DNA of 64,000 bases from Tenodera sinensis (lineage: Eukaryota > Arthropoda > Insecta > Mantodea > Mantidae): NCBI GenBank assembly GCA_030765045.1, contig CM060974.1, positions 55,417,839-55,481,838 of the forward strand. Reading direction: 5' to 3'. The notes beneath the pieces are model-generated. The model saw only the letters and a list, made by a program, of their open reading frames with translations, did no database searches and was not told the origin of the DNA. Shown here piece after piece: positions 30,869 through 41,490 of the stretch (position 1 is the stretch's first letter; each line of letters starts with the position of its first letter). The position numbers and the translations under genes were made by a program.

Positions 30869-32891
30869 TTAGGTATGGCTCCTGTACTATTTCCCAAATT
30901 GTTACTTCTGTTTTCCAGCATTAAATCGGGGTTACTTCCTACCATGTTTTTGACCGTGTTAATGGCCTCAACCATTTCTGCATTTTCGGGGGAATTTCGT
31001 CAACTAGAATACCTTTCTCCCTGTCTTGGTGACCTCGGTCTAAACTCGTTATCTCCATTTGTCCAATACCCATCATTTGAATTTCTACTATGTCCAAAAT
31101 AACGTCCCCGTCTACCTCGATCAAATCTACTTGTATTCATATAATTCACCCTTATATTTCTTCCCCTTTGATTACCATTTCTATTTTGGTGATGCCCTTC
31201 CTGGTTATATCTACCTCGATTTTCCCACCGGAATGATTCCATCCTTGGTACTGGTCCTTTATATCTTTCCCTAACCTCACTTCTATTCTGATAATACTGT
31301 GCCCCTTGCCCGAAAGAATTGACAGTTTCTTTTCCTTCATATGTATTTCCAAATGCGTGTTTTGGCTTATTGACTTCTAAGGCTGATAATAATTCTATCA
31401 TAGCTGCAATGCTATCGGGTCGGGCTATGATTAGGTAATGTTGAAGTGTTTCCGGAAAATGTGGAGTAACTATATTTATTAGATCTTTTTCATCCAAGGG
31501 AGGATCCAACATCTTCGATTTTCTCGCTATTCTCATAAAATAGTTTACCATGGATTCCTCCGATCTAGGATTAAATTTTCCATTGCTTAATTCAACTCTT
31601 ATATTAGCCTGCCTACTAGCTCCCCAATATCTGGTTAAAAAGATGTTCCTAAAGGTCCTGTAGTCATTATTGTTACCCATAGAAAGGCCTAGCCAATTAG
31701 CAGCATTACCCTTTAGGCATTTTCTTACTATCACCATTTTGTACTCCTCTGGTATACGTTTCACCGTGAAGTACTCTTGTAACCCTTCTAAAAAGGCTTT
31801 AGGATCATCTGAATCTTCATTTTCAAAAACTGGAGGTGTCATTTCATTTAAGACATGGTTAGGCCAATGTAAATTTGAATTGTCATTTATCCCTGAGCTA
31901 TTTCCGAGATCAGAATGGGAATTACTGTTACCCCTATTTTGCATCGAAATGTCAGCTGATACACCTGGTATTGCCTCGTTTCTTGCAACTTCATTACTAA
32001 GATTGTTGTGATTACATGCATTTTCATTTAATTTCAAATTTTCTAAGGCCTCTTTTACCTGAGTAATTTCTGTCACTACTCCTTTTATTTGGTCTGTAAC
32101 ATCCTCCAAATTTCTAGCCTGCCTTTCACTTTCTACATCAGATCTTTCCATTCTAACTTTACACCCCTGTAACTCTTCTCTAATTTCTTCCCTTTGTTTG
32201 TCTAATCTATATGTTACTTTTTCCCTTTCTTTATCTAATTTTTCACTCACTTGTTGACCTAATTTCTTTTCAGAATTCTTTACTTCTTGCCTTATTGTCT
32301 CTAATTCTCCCTTAACCTGTTCTACCTGTTCTCTATTTTCTTTTACTTCACTACTAACTTTATTAATTTCCTCCCTAACTTCTTCCCTAAAGGTTTCGAA
32401 AGCTCTCTTCTGATTTTCCAATTGCATTCCCAATTCCTGTTGTCCCTTCTCTACTTTCTGTCCTAACTCTTTACTATTTTCATCTATCCTTTGACTTAAC
32501 TCTTTACTATTTTCATCTATCTTTTGACTTAAATCTGTACTCATCTTTTGACTTAACTCTTTACTATTTTCATCTATCTTTTGACTTAAATCTGTACTCA
32601 TTTTTGACTTAACTCTTTACTATTTTCATCTATCTTTTGACTTAAATCTGTACTCATCTTTTTCATTATCGTTTGAAACATATTCTCTATTTCTGACATA
32701 AATGCTGGCCTTTCTGAATTACTACTAAACATTTCTGTACTACCTCTAGGTGTTTCTCTAACGTTCTGATCTTCTAATTCTTGGTATATTCTGCTACCAA
32801 TTACATTCCGATTAAATTCTTCCATCCTACTTATACTTTCCTGAATTTCCGGACTATCAAAACCTCTAAACTCACTATCACTGTCTTCCAT
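30826..32891 (-). pseudogene. gag: Gypsy-3 gag, two disabling mutations
   Basis: The start codon is at 32891. The N-terminus (MEDSDSEFRGFDSPEIQES) matches Gypsy-1. A 1-bp loss at about 32600, inside an expanded repeat array of STDLSQKIDENSKEL units, shifts the frame. The second long frame (32601-31000) carries the coiled coil, the capsid-like domain and the RG-rich tail until a stop at about 31000, created by a G-to-T change relative to Gypsy-1 (Gly codon to TGA). From mid-coiled-coil onward it lacks the EVVQRLDKDR unit, like Gypsy-2. Confidence 0.9.
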
Positions 32892-33076
32892 TTCTAAGCT
32901 ATTTACATGTGTTTTTCTACTCACCAAAATTTTCAGTATTTTCACTATTTCACTTTAACTGCACTTAAACTTGTTCACTACACGTTTCACAGATGTTGAC
33001 GCGCTGGGCACCTTCTTGTCTGCTGGTTCGATGCTGGCTCGGTCGTCTTGGGGTTTGGTCCATTCTTTCGAAGCCA

Positions 33077-33091
33077 CACGTTGGGAAGCCA
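33077..33091 (-). promoter_or_regulatory. Primer-binding site of Gypsy-3, variant type
   Basis: TGGCTTCCCAACGTG on the minus strand, identical to Gypsy-1 and different from the TGGCGCCCAACGTG of Gypsy-2. Confidence 0.8.
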
Positions 33092-33094
33092 ATT

Positions 33095-33899
33095 TGAAGC
33101 TGTAATATTGCTTCCTAGTTATTACCTCGCCATTTGAAGCTGAAGTCGTTGGTGACGTGATGTTGTTGGTCACGTTGATGTGGTTTGGTGTGTTGTCTCC
33201 GGCTAGCTGAGCATGCTCTCTTTATCTCGGGTTTGCGTAAGTGTAAAGGACAACCCAAGAACAACTTTGCACATCAATTTATTTTATATTAAATATTTTC
33301 GGGAGATATGCCGATTCTATATGTGTATCTGTAGAAGCATCGCAATCACATCTGCGCAGCACGAACTGCACGAACTCCCGTACTGCTCTCTGGTTGAGTA
33401 CTGACTAGACGCTTCTCTCTTACCCACGCCAAGAAGACCGTTCGCTTCCAATTTGAATGTCATGACGTCATCCAAGAAAGCCTCGTATCCAAAATGTTAT
33501 TTCCTTTTCCCGCAATTTAGAAATGTCCCTTTCTATTATAACATGTTCTTTTATGAATTTTGAATATATAATTACCTTTTTAGGATTAAACGATGTTTAC
33601 TTTATATTTTATTAAATATATCGCGCGACTTTTAAGGTTGGTAGAACTGACTTTCGAACGTGTATTTTAAACTATGTGGTATGACGTCATGACTCGTTAA
33701 TTTCAAACCAATAATGCGTTTATTCTACAAATTTAACGACTATTATTTACTCATGTCTTGCTCACCTTACAACACTTCCTGCTATATTATCTATTTATGT
33801 TATTACTCAATATTTATCGCAAATCTCATATCCGGCAATTAAATTAAAACGTATCTTTTTCAAAAGCCCATTCGATCGGAAATCTAAATTTCGGTATCA
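33095..33899 (-). repeat. Gypsy-3 5' LTR
   Basis: 805 bp and essentially identical to 27577-28381, which indicates a recent insertion despite the damaged genes. Confidence 0.95.
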
Positions 33900-35652
33900 G
33901 AGAGCTGATATGGTAAGATTTGGTCCATCTCTAACGGTTTGCCAATTATGCAAGTGTCGTCCAGAGTAAATACGACTACAGGGGCTGTGACCGGAAAATT
34001 CAAGACCTGCATTTCATTTGCCACAAAAATGTCTCAAACTTAATGAAACTCGTTAGAGCCATTTTCAAGAAAATGAAAATTTTCCAAAACTTGTTCAGTG
34101 TAGAGGGTAGTTTAGTGTGGGGCTATTTTCCTTGGAATCCTCGCGTCGCATTCTTGATTGACATTAAACTTAAATACCAACTTTAGTGTTTAACCGAACT
34201 TTCGTTTTTTAGTTATGCTGCCCACAGAGAGACACGGACGCAGACACACAGACACACCCGAACCTTTTTCTAAAAACCCCCCACCCCACCCCCTTTTTTT
34301 CAAGTGGGCCTTAAACATGCATTTGCGGTAAAATCTCGACGTCCAGTTTTTGGGCGGAATGCAGTGCTGCCTCTGCTCACCAGTAGAGAAAATAAAACTC
34401 TGATGTGTTGCACTCACATGACTTTCAAGACACTCTTATACTAATCATTCTTATAATCTCATATTCCCATGTCTTTTACGTGTTAGTTGAGTAAAACGCT
34501 TCCAGGAATTATCTTATAGGTATCGTATTTCCTTGCAGGCGCAAGGGGAATAGGGGAATAGAGCAGCCTGTGAGCGATAGTCAAATCTTCCAAGCTTTCA
34601 AATTCCGTTCTCTTTGCACGTTGAACATATAAACAGAAGAATAGCGATGTTCCATTTTACAGAAGTATAAGTTGTCCAAGAGTAAGCGTTACACAAAAAA
34701 CAAGGAGTATCTCCGAAGTGGTTCACTCTACAAAAACATTTATGGGGACATGCATTGTGTATTTTAACAAGATCTACAGTTTTTCTATAGAAAGAGTTTG
34801 TCTATCTCTTGCGGTTTACGAGATATCAAAAAGTCATCCAGAGAAAACAGGACAACATAGGCTATAGTCAGAAAATTTAAAATATAAATTTCATTTTTCA
34901 TAAAAATATCTTAAACATATATCATTTTAATCAAAATCGTTAGAGCAATTTTCAAGAAAATAAAACGTTTCGCAAAATTTTTCGTATAAGGGGTAGTTTA
35001 GGGTGGAGCTGGTTTCATACAAATATTCGTGTTACCTTCCTAAAAGACTTTAAACGCAAAAACCAGCTTTGGCTTTTATCCGAATTTTCGTTTTTGAGTT
35101 ATGCTGTCCACAGACAGGCAGACAAGCACGCACGCGGACCTTTTCCTTAAAATGCCTCTTTTTGAAAAAGACATGCATTTCCGGTTAAATCTCGACGGCG
35201 AATTTTTGGGTGGAATATAGTACGTAGTTCCTCTACATAGCATTAGAGACAGTAAAATTAGCTTAAGAGGCTCTCTAGAAACTAAATGTGTTGCAGAGGA
35301 CCCGTACTGATTGAAGACACAAAAAACTAAACGACAACATTAAAGGAAGTTAAATGCAACGTGGTTAACAATGCCTTCTGTGAAACAAAAGAACATAAAT
35401 GAGTAAAAGCGAACACTGATGTATAACCTGCTTTCAACTGAAGCTGCACACTAGTGTGTCCCCGGAACAGAAGAAGTGCACAAAAATAAGAGGTAGTACT
35501 AAAATAGGGAGCTTTAATTGTGAATTTACGCAGCTTCGTGGGATAACGAAGCCTCGTGAAATTGTTTGAATAGGTGAACAGAGAGGCATGTAGTTTAGGA
35601 AAGCGAAACCGTTAAAAATAAGAGAAAAGTAATAAATATTATATTAATAAAG

Positions 35653-35660
35653 AAAAAAAA
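35653..35660 (-). terminator. Pol III terminator of 5S copy A
   Basis: A T8 run on the transcribed strand a few bases after the 5S 3' end. The same run follows the other copies at 46172-46179, 51860-51867, 57568-57575 and 60893-60900. Confidence 0.85.
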
Positions 35661-35663
35661 GAA

Positions 35664-35782
35664 TGCCAACGGCACGTGGTGTTCCCAAGCGGTCACCCAT
35701 CCAAGTACTGACCACGCCCAATGCTGCTTAACTTCGGTGATCGGACGAGAACCGGTGTATTCAGCATGGTATGGCCGTTGGC
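35664..35782 (-). rRNA. 5S rRNA: 5S ribosomal RNA, copy A
   Basis: 119 nt on the minus strand from GCCAACGGCCATACC to CACGTGCCGTTGGCA. The two ends pair as helix I. The highly conserved core GATCACCGAAGTTAAGCAGC and the segment GTACTTGGATGGGTGACCGC are present, covering the internal Pol III promoter (box A, intermediate element, box C at about gene positions 50-97). The RNA is a structural part of the large ribosomal subunit. Identical to copies D and E. A T8 terminator follows. Very probably functional. Confidence 0.97.
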
Positions 35783-38168
35783 GACGGACAGTGCCCTCAA
35801 AAGGCTATCTATCTATGGTCCAACCAACCTCCAGTTACCAATTTTTCTGTACCTACCTTGTGCAAACTTTTGTTACCCAAGTTTATCCTTCCAACTTAAT
35901 CATTATAAAAGCTTTACAAGACCGCGATTCATAGCCAGAGTCCCTTGACCTAGAAAATCCACGCCCGGCTCGTGTACAGTGTCAAACATATCAACAACGA
36001 ACGTAACACTAAATCAAACAAGACATTTTACGAATTTGGTGTACAAATAACATTAGCCAAAGTGCACAGTGTAGAGCATAGCTAACACCCTAAAAATTTC
36101 TAAATGTGGTGAATAGTGCGAAGGCCAAAGAAAAGTTGTCACATTAGACTTAGACTCATTTTATTAAGCCTGCTGCCCGTACAATGGGGCCCGGCTTACA
36201 GGCTAAAATTTACATGCACATACCATATTTTACAAGGTTTCTTGTGCACTCTGGTTTGGTTTGTTTTCTCACAAAAACCCATACGGTGAACAGCCTTAGC
36301 TCACCGAGAACAGTTTTTGGACTTATTTTTACGGTTTGTTTTTTGTCCTTTTGATACACATGTTTTCTTCGTTTATGTACACGGATACATACACGCACTC
36401 ACTCCAGGGCATATTGTCACATTAAGAAACGATCAAGTAACCTTAAAATTCCCAAAACCTGCTACCGAGGCCAAGAGAAACGCAGCAGGGGCTCCCTCCC
36501 AATTATGGTGATGGGCAGCTTCTATTTCATTGCGTTTACTTAAAGTACAGAAATATACACTTAGGCTTAGAAAGCCATTTTTTCAAATTGTTTTTCTTTC
36601 TCTTTTATTTATTTTATCGAGCATCTTTCACTTTTCTAAATACCTACTCTTTCGCCCCTAGCTTACGACCTATTAGCTTGAAATTTCCAGGTGATCTAAT
36701 TGTCATGCACTGCTTAAAAATATAAAAAATAGAGCTGAAATTAAATAGTGTTTCATAATTCATGCTCAGAACATTGACAATATTAATAAACTGTACCTAC
36801 ACAAAACAACTCTTTCTCCAAAGGGGACCCGCAAAGCAACCATGGGTACAGCTTATTATTTTGTTTTTGTATGTAAAAGTACTAGAGAATTTTCGGAATA
36901 AAGTGCTTTAACGTTATGAGGATTTTTATAGAATATTTAACAATGGACTCATTTTAGTGGGGGCCTGGTAGAAATCGTTCTCTTTGACGATTACCCTGTA
37001 GGTGGAAGCAGAATATGGGAATACAGTAGGCTTTGAGCGATAGTCAAATGTTTCAAAGCTTACAAACTCCATTCTCTTTGCGCGGACACCTTAAAAAATT
37101 GAATAACCATGTTCCATTTGATGCAAGTGTAAGTTTTCTATAGATCACACGAATAACAAGGCTTATTTCCCAAATGCTTCCCTTAAAAAAAAAAAAAAAA
37201 AAAGAGAGAGCGAGAGAGAGAGAGCTGATATGGTAAGATTTGGTCCATCTCTAACGGTTTGCCAATTATGCAAGTGTCGTCCAGAGTAAATACGACTACA
37301 GGGGCTGTGACCGGAAAATTAAAGACCTGCATTTCATTTGCCACAAAAATGTCTCAAACTTAATGAAACTCGTTAGAGCCATTTTCAAGAAAATGAAAAT
37401 TTTCCAAAACTTGTTCAGTGTAGAGGGTAGTTTAGTGTGGGGCTATTTTCCTTGGAATCCTCGCGTCGCATTCTTGATTGACATTAAACTTAAATACCAA
37501 CTTTAGTGTTTAACCGAACTTTCGTTTTTTAGTTATGCTGCCCACAGAGAGACACGGACGCAGACACACAGACACACCCGAACCTTTTTCTAAAAACCCC
37601 CCACCCCACCCCCTTTTTTTTTAAGTGGGCCTTAAACATGCATTTGCGGTAAAATCTCGACGTCGAGTTTTTGGGCGGAATGCAGTGCTGCCTCTGCTCA
37701 CCAGTAGAGAAAATAAAACTCTGATGTGTTGCACTCACATGACTTTCAAGACACTCTTATACTAATCATTCTTATAATCTCATATTCCCATGTCTTTTAC
37801 GTGTTAGTTGAGTAAAACGCTTCCAGGAATTATCTTATAGGTATCGTATTGTAACTTTTGTGTGGTTTGTAAAGTAAATACGACAGATGTAGTCGAGATA
37901 AAGAAACACTTTTATTTCCGTAAACAGTAACTTTGTACACTCGTTGCAACAACAAGAAAGTCTTTTCCGATTCTCCAACAGCACGGCTCCGAATTCGTAA
38001 TACAAAGAACTGTTCCTTCTCCCTGGTGTGACTCCTCGACGCTTCGCATACGTCTCTTCTTTCCGTCGGCACGACTACTCAACCTTCACATACGTCTGAC
38101 TCACTCTTCTGTCGCACTTTGCCGCTATTTATATCTCCCAGGCACTATTCTGGAAGCTTCAGGAACGT

Positions 38169-39229
38169 TCAGTTATTGCGGCGAGATACAAAGCAGAGAA
38201 GATTCTCGAAGTGTCTATCCTTTTCTCTCTTTCGGCAAGCGCCCCAACAATGCGGCCATGCTCTGTCTCTTTCCTTCGGCTCCTTTGCGGTAGTGCCGAC
38301 AATAATGCGATGGGTGACACTGCTGTTGTAGGCAATTAGATGCGGCGGGCGCGGTGACACTGCTCCCTCCTCAGAGATGGTCGTCCCGACCAGCACTATC
38401 ACTGCGGCATCTCCCTTGCGCCCCGGTGGACTAACCCATCGAACCTCTTCTCCAGGAGGCACGATCCTAGGTATCGCTGTTGGATAGTGTCCCTTGGTCC
38501 GGGTAGGACGATGTATGCCATCCTGCTTCGAAATTCTGCAACAGTACCGCCGGTCTTGACGGTCCCTCGTCCAGTTGCCCTTCTTCCTGGTGTGTTGACG
38601 GGCCATCCTGCGCACTTGGAAACGGCTCACTAGGTACCATGTCCGCCGACCTCTCTGGCGCACCTTCGCAGCCACCTTGCTTCCGATGGGTCCGGCAACA
38701 AACCCCACCACATCCGCGCGAGTTGCGTCCACCGCTGCACTCGTGTTCACTCGTGCTCGGCACGGCCTCTCCTGTATCCTGCCGTCCAAGATGATGTCCA
38801 CCATTCTTCCGTTCACGGCACTATGTGACAGGTGATTGGATGGCTCTGACGGTCCCCCCATGTCACACGCCAAGTCGGTTCTCGCTTGTTGCTCGTTTGC
38901 TTGTGCGCTTCCCTGCTGATCGTCTTCCACGTCATATCCTGTTTGGTTACGTACCCGACACACTCCTCCAGAGGATCCTCGATGACGTCCCTGAACTGCC
39001 CCTTTGTCTTCCCCGAGACGTACACTTTCGTTATCTGAAACGGGCGCAACTGTCGCCTCGGCCACTAGGTGCTCCCTCCCCGGGTCTGTGCTATTCCGTC
39101 TGCCCCTGGCATCCAGTACTTTGACGCTCTCGTCAACTCTTACTACCAGGGCGCCAAGACGTTCCCCGTCGTTCTCCACGACGTCCACATGCTGGCAGAG
39201 GTCTTCCACCTTTTCGCCGAGTTCTTCCA
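38169..39229 (-). pseudogene. X1 open frame, 3' part
   Basis: The C-terminal part of the X polyprotein-like frame (see 48688-50478), cut off from its N-terminal part by the LINE insertion. Codons continue artificially a short way into the LINE. It contains the protease-like remnant CRARVNTSAAV and ends inside the 3' LTR. Confidence 0.75.
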
Positions 39230-39253
39230 GGCAGAAAAACCCTGAACGCCGAG

Positions 39254-40867
39254 ATGGGAAAGAAGAAACATTGCCGGAAATCGCCGACCTCGTCGAGTAC
39301 TGGAGCTTCATCACACACTGAACCCATCAGCATTATCACCGCCGAGACTCCCAACGCAGCCATCACCGCCAACACAGCCAGAGTAGCCGCCACCGCCGAG
39401 ACAGCCAGCGCCGCTCCCGCAGTTGCAGCCGCCACCGCGCCGAGCACCACTAGCGATGCTAGCGGCACCATCTCATCACAGCAGTCTGAGCGCAGGCCAG
39501 TAGAGCGGCCACTGCCACCTAGGCAGGAGGTCAGCTCCCCGGGAGCGGCAGTGTCAGTGCCACTCCTGGAGTCGCCGGCTCTACCTTCGCCGTCTACTGA
39601 ACATCTCCCGGCCAACACAGCACCGCCGTCTGAACGCACTTATCCCCTTTCGGGAAATAGTGTCATCCTACGAGGAGTGCCTCGCGATTTCCCAGCGAGG
39701 CATCTACTGACCGCAGCGCAGCACGAATGGCCCTCAGCAATGAGGGCTACTCGAATCATCACTTCCCGCGGACCTACTCGTCTGATGCGGATTATCTTCG
39801 CCAACTCTGCAGATCAGGAAGCCGCCTTGAGGACGGGCTTGCCACTACTCGGACGGCGCCTGACTGCCGAGCCAAGCCGAAGTACGCGACAAGTGCCCTG
39901 CCGCAGATGTTGCCGCTATGGGCACAGCGCTACTGCCTGCACCGCCGCACCAAGGTGCCATTACTGTGGGGCTTCCTGCCTTACAGAACTATGCACCAAC
40001 CATGATCTCCGCCGCCGTCGCCGGTACTGCGCCACATGTAATGGCCAAGGCCACTACACAGGACAGGCGCAGTGCCCGCGCTACCCCAGGCAGTCTTCAC
40101 CAAACAGCGCAGCCTTTCAGCTACACTACACACACACACCAACGATCACCAACGCACCCTCTCCAAGTGACGTCACACCCTTCGCCGCAGCAGCCTCACA
40201 CGTAGAACATCGCAGCGCCGACGCCCAGCAACTGCATACTGTGGTCACTGGCCTCGACGACCGCCTCCGCAGAATTGAGGATGCCTGCAACCAACTCACC
40301 TGCGCAGTTTCCACATTAGCATCGGCAGTTTCAGCCCTGCCACAACCCTTCAACAGTGAGATCGAAGACACCACCCCTGCAACGCAAGAGGTTCAAGCAC
40401 TCGCCGCCGAGAGCGTTCCAGCGCTCACACGGTCAATCTCAACGCTCCACACCATGTTCAACAAGCAGCGACGGGCCAACCGCAAGCGTCATGCTGCGAT
40501 TGCCCGTCAACTGACACACCACACGTCAGGATTCAACGCCGCAGCTCGGCTACTACACCAACTGCGTGCCGCCGTCATAGAACTGGACAACACAACCGTT
40601 CTCGATTCCATACAGCGCAAGCTGTTTAGAATAGAGACTTCCATCAACACAACCCCAACTACAGCCGATGCCGCTTCACAATGCGACCCTGCAGACCTAG
40701 TAGCTCCACTGACTCCAGCGCAATACCGACACTTCGACAGACACGGATTCAACGCACACCTCCCCTCCGAACCTTGCACCCACGAGTGTAGACTAGCTCT
40801 CTGCGTCCAACAGGGAGTGTCACTTGATCAGTTCACTGCCCTACTACTCCACAGACAATCGCAGTAA
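39254..40867 (+). CDS. LINE ORF1 protein with zinc knuckles (Gag-like)
   Basis: A 537-aa frame from an ATG 24 bases inside the element. ORF1 proteins of Jockey/I-type LINEs bind the element RNA and form ribonucleoprotein particles. An Ala/Thr/Pro-rich N-terminus (to about 130) precedes an RRM/PRE-like domain (NSVILRGVPRDFPARHLL; about 134-215). Zinc knuckles follow: CRRCCRYGHSATAC (CX2CX4HX4C), CHYCGASCLTELC, and CATCNGQGHYTGQAQC. The C-terminal half has leucine/alanine-rich helical segments. The frame is intact, GC-rich and C-rich on the coding strand, unlike the AT-rich surroundings. No endonuclease or RT follows in the same orientation. Confidence 0.85.
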   Translation: MGKKKHCRKSPTSSSTGASSHTEPISIITAETPNAAITANTARVAATAETASAAPAVAAATAPSTTSDASGTISSQQSERRPVERPLPPRQEVSSPGAAVSVPLLESPALPSPSTEHLPANTAPPSERTYPLSGNSVILRGVPRDFPARHLLTAAQHEWPSAMRATRIITSRGPTRLMRIIFANSADQEAALRTGLPLLGRRLTAEPSRSTRQVPCRRCCRYGHSATACTAAPRCHYCGASCLTELCTNHDLRRRRRYCATCNGQGHYTGQAQCPRYPRQSSPNSAAFQLHYTHTPTITNAPSPSDVTPFAAAASHVEHRSADAQQLHTVVTGLDDRLRRIEDACNQLTCAVSTLASAVSALPQPFNSEIEDTTPATQEVQALAAESVPALTRSISTLHTMFNKQRRANRKRHAAIARQLTHHTSGFNAAARLLHQLRAAVIELDNTTVLDSIQRKLFRIETSINTTPTTADAASQCDPADLVAPLTPAQYRHFDRHGFNAHLPSEPCTHECRLALCVQQGVSLDQFTALLLHRQSQ

Positions 40868-41287
40868 CTATATGAAGCACGAACGTGCGCATGAATACCA
40901 CCGCCGTATCTCCCACATAGGCCACCGCTAATTCCCATGTGCACATGGCCAGGGCCTTGTGTCATGGCCATGGCCTGGATCAATAATTACTTCGCTCCCG
41001 CCAAATGGGCGGAATGAATGAATGAATGCGGGTATTTGGACGTGCAAGCACGCCCGGGCTGCTTAGGGAGCGTTCCCTCTTCAGCCTAGCTTAGTTTTTG
41101 TTTTGAGTGGGGCAGAGATCCTTCGGTTTGGGTGGTGCTGTTGTTCTTGGTGATTCTTTCTTCATCAGGTCACACATCCCGCCGTTTCTATTCAAGAAGA
41201 CGATTTGATTTTTGTTTTTTCTAGTTGCTGCTGCAACAGGCTCTTGTCATTTTTGATTTATGTTTGTTGTGGTTTGTTGGGGCAATT

Positions 41288-41290
<3 letters not shown>
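40868..41290. other. Non-coding part of the LINE composite
   Basis: Contains the perfect palindrome CCATGTGCACATGG (about 40936-40949), an inverted pair around CCCGCC/GGGCGG near 40999-41012, and GAATGAATGAATG at about 41011-41029, a type of short tandem repeat found at some LINE 3' ends. It may hold the junction between two elements. Confidence 0.5.
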
Positions 41291-41324
<34 letters not shown>

Positions 41325-41439
41325 TTAGTTTTTTTTTTCATTTGTTATTTAGATATAATATTTTTTTTTTTTTTTTTTCCTTTGTGTATATATGTTTTTT
41401 TTTTTTTTTGTATTTTTTTTTTTTTTTATGTATATATAT

Positions 41440-41483
<44 letters not shown>
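41291..41483 (-). repeat. A-rich tail of the antisense LINE
   Basis: Long T-runs on the plus strand (A-runs on the minus strand), interspersed with TATATA segments, directly after the stop codon of the reverse transcriptase frame and a CCCGGGC segment. Consistent with a long or repeatedly extended poly(A) tail. Confidence 0.8.
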
Positions 41484-41485
<2 letters not shown>

Positions 41486-41490
41486 CCGGG

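Larger units (their letters stand above)
27577..33899 (-). mobile_element. Gypsy-3: deletion derivative inserted in the 5S spacer
   Basis: A 6,323-bp minus-strand element with two 805-bp LTRs (3' LTR 27577-28381, 5' LTR 33095-33899) and a 4-bp duplication gaga (27573-27576 and 33900-33903). The target is the (GA)n tract of a 5S spacer. It keeps PBS, frameshift signal and PPT, but gag has two breaks and pol has the same large deletion as Gypsy-2 plus a 1-bp loss. Its sequence is mosaic: gag starts like Gypsy-1 and continues like Gypsy-2. Confidence 0.95.
26766..35782 (-). repeat. 5S rDNA unit 0: leftmost, partial, interrupted by Gypsy-3
   Basis: 26766-27576 and 33900-35663 together match the spacer of the complete units to the right, and the unit ends with 5S copy A. 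It begins abruptly at ccagggcatattctcac, next to LINE-L copy 2, so this is the left edge of the array. Gypsy-3 is inserted in its GA repeat. The spot where other units carry element X (34515-34525) is empty here, with no duplication. Confidence 0.85.

Noticed and set aside
35721..35948. Frames of 65-75 codons overlapping each 5S gene on the plus strand
   Set aside because: They are antisense to the rRNA. Their conservation follows from the 5S sequence.
35783..37000. Linked small nuclear RNA or spliced-leader gene in the 5S spacer
   Set aside because: I looked for U1, U2 and U6 signatures and a splice-donor leader and found none. The spacer up to the R copies is unrecognised.
41281..41483. 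Long T-runs as an assembly gap or artefact
   Set aside because: They directly follow the stop of the antisense reverse transcriptase and contain interspersed TA-rich segments, so an A-rich LINE tail is more likely, although its length may be inaccurate.
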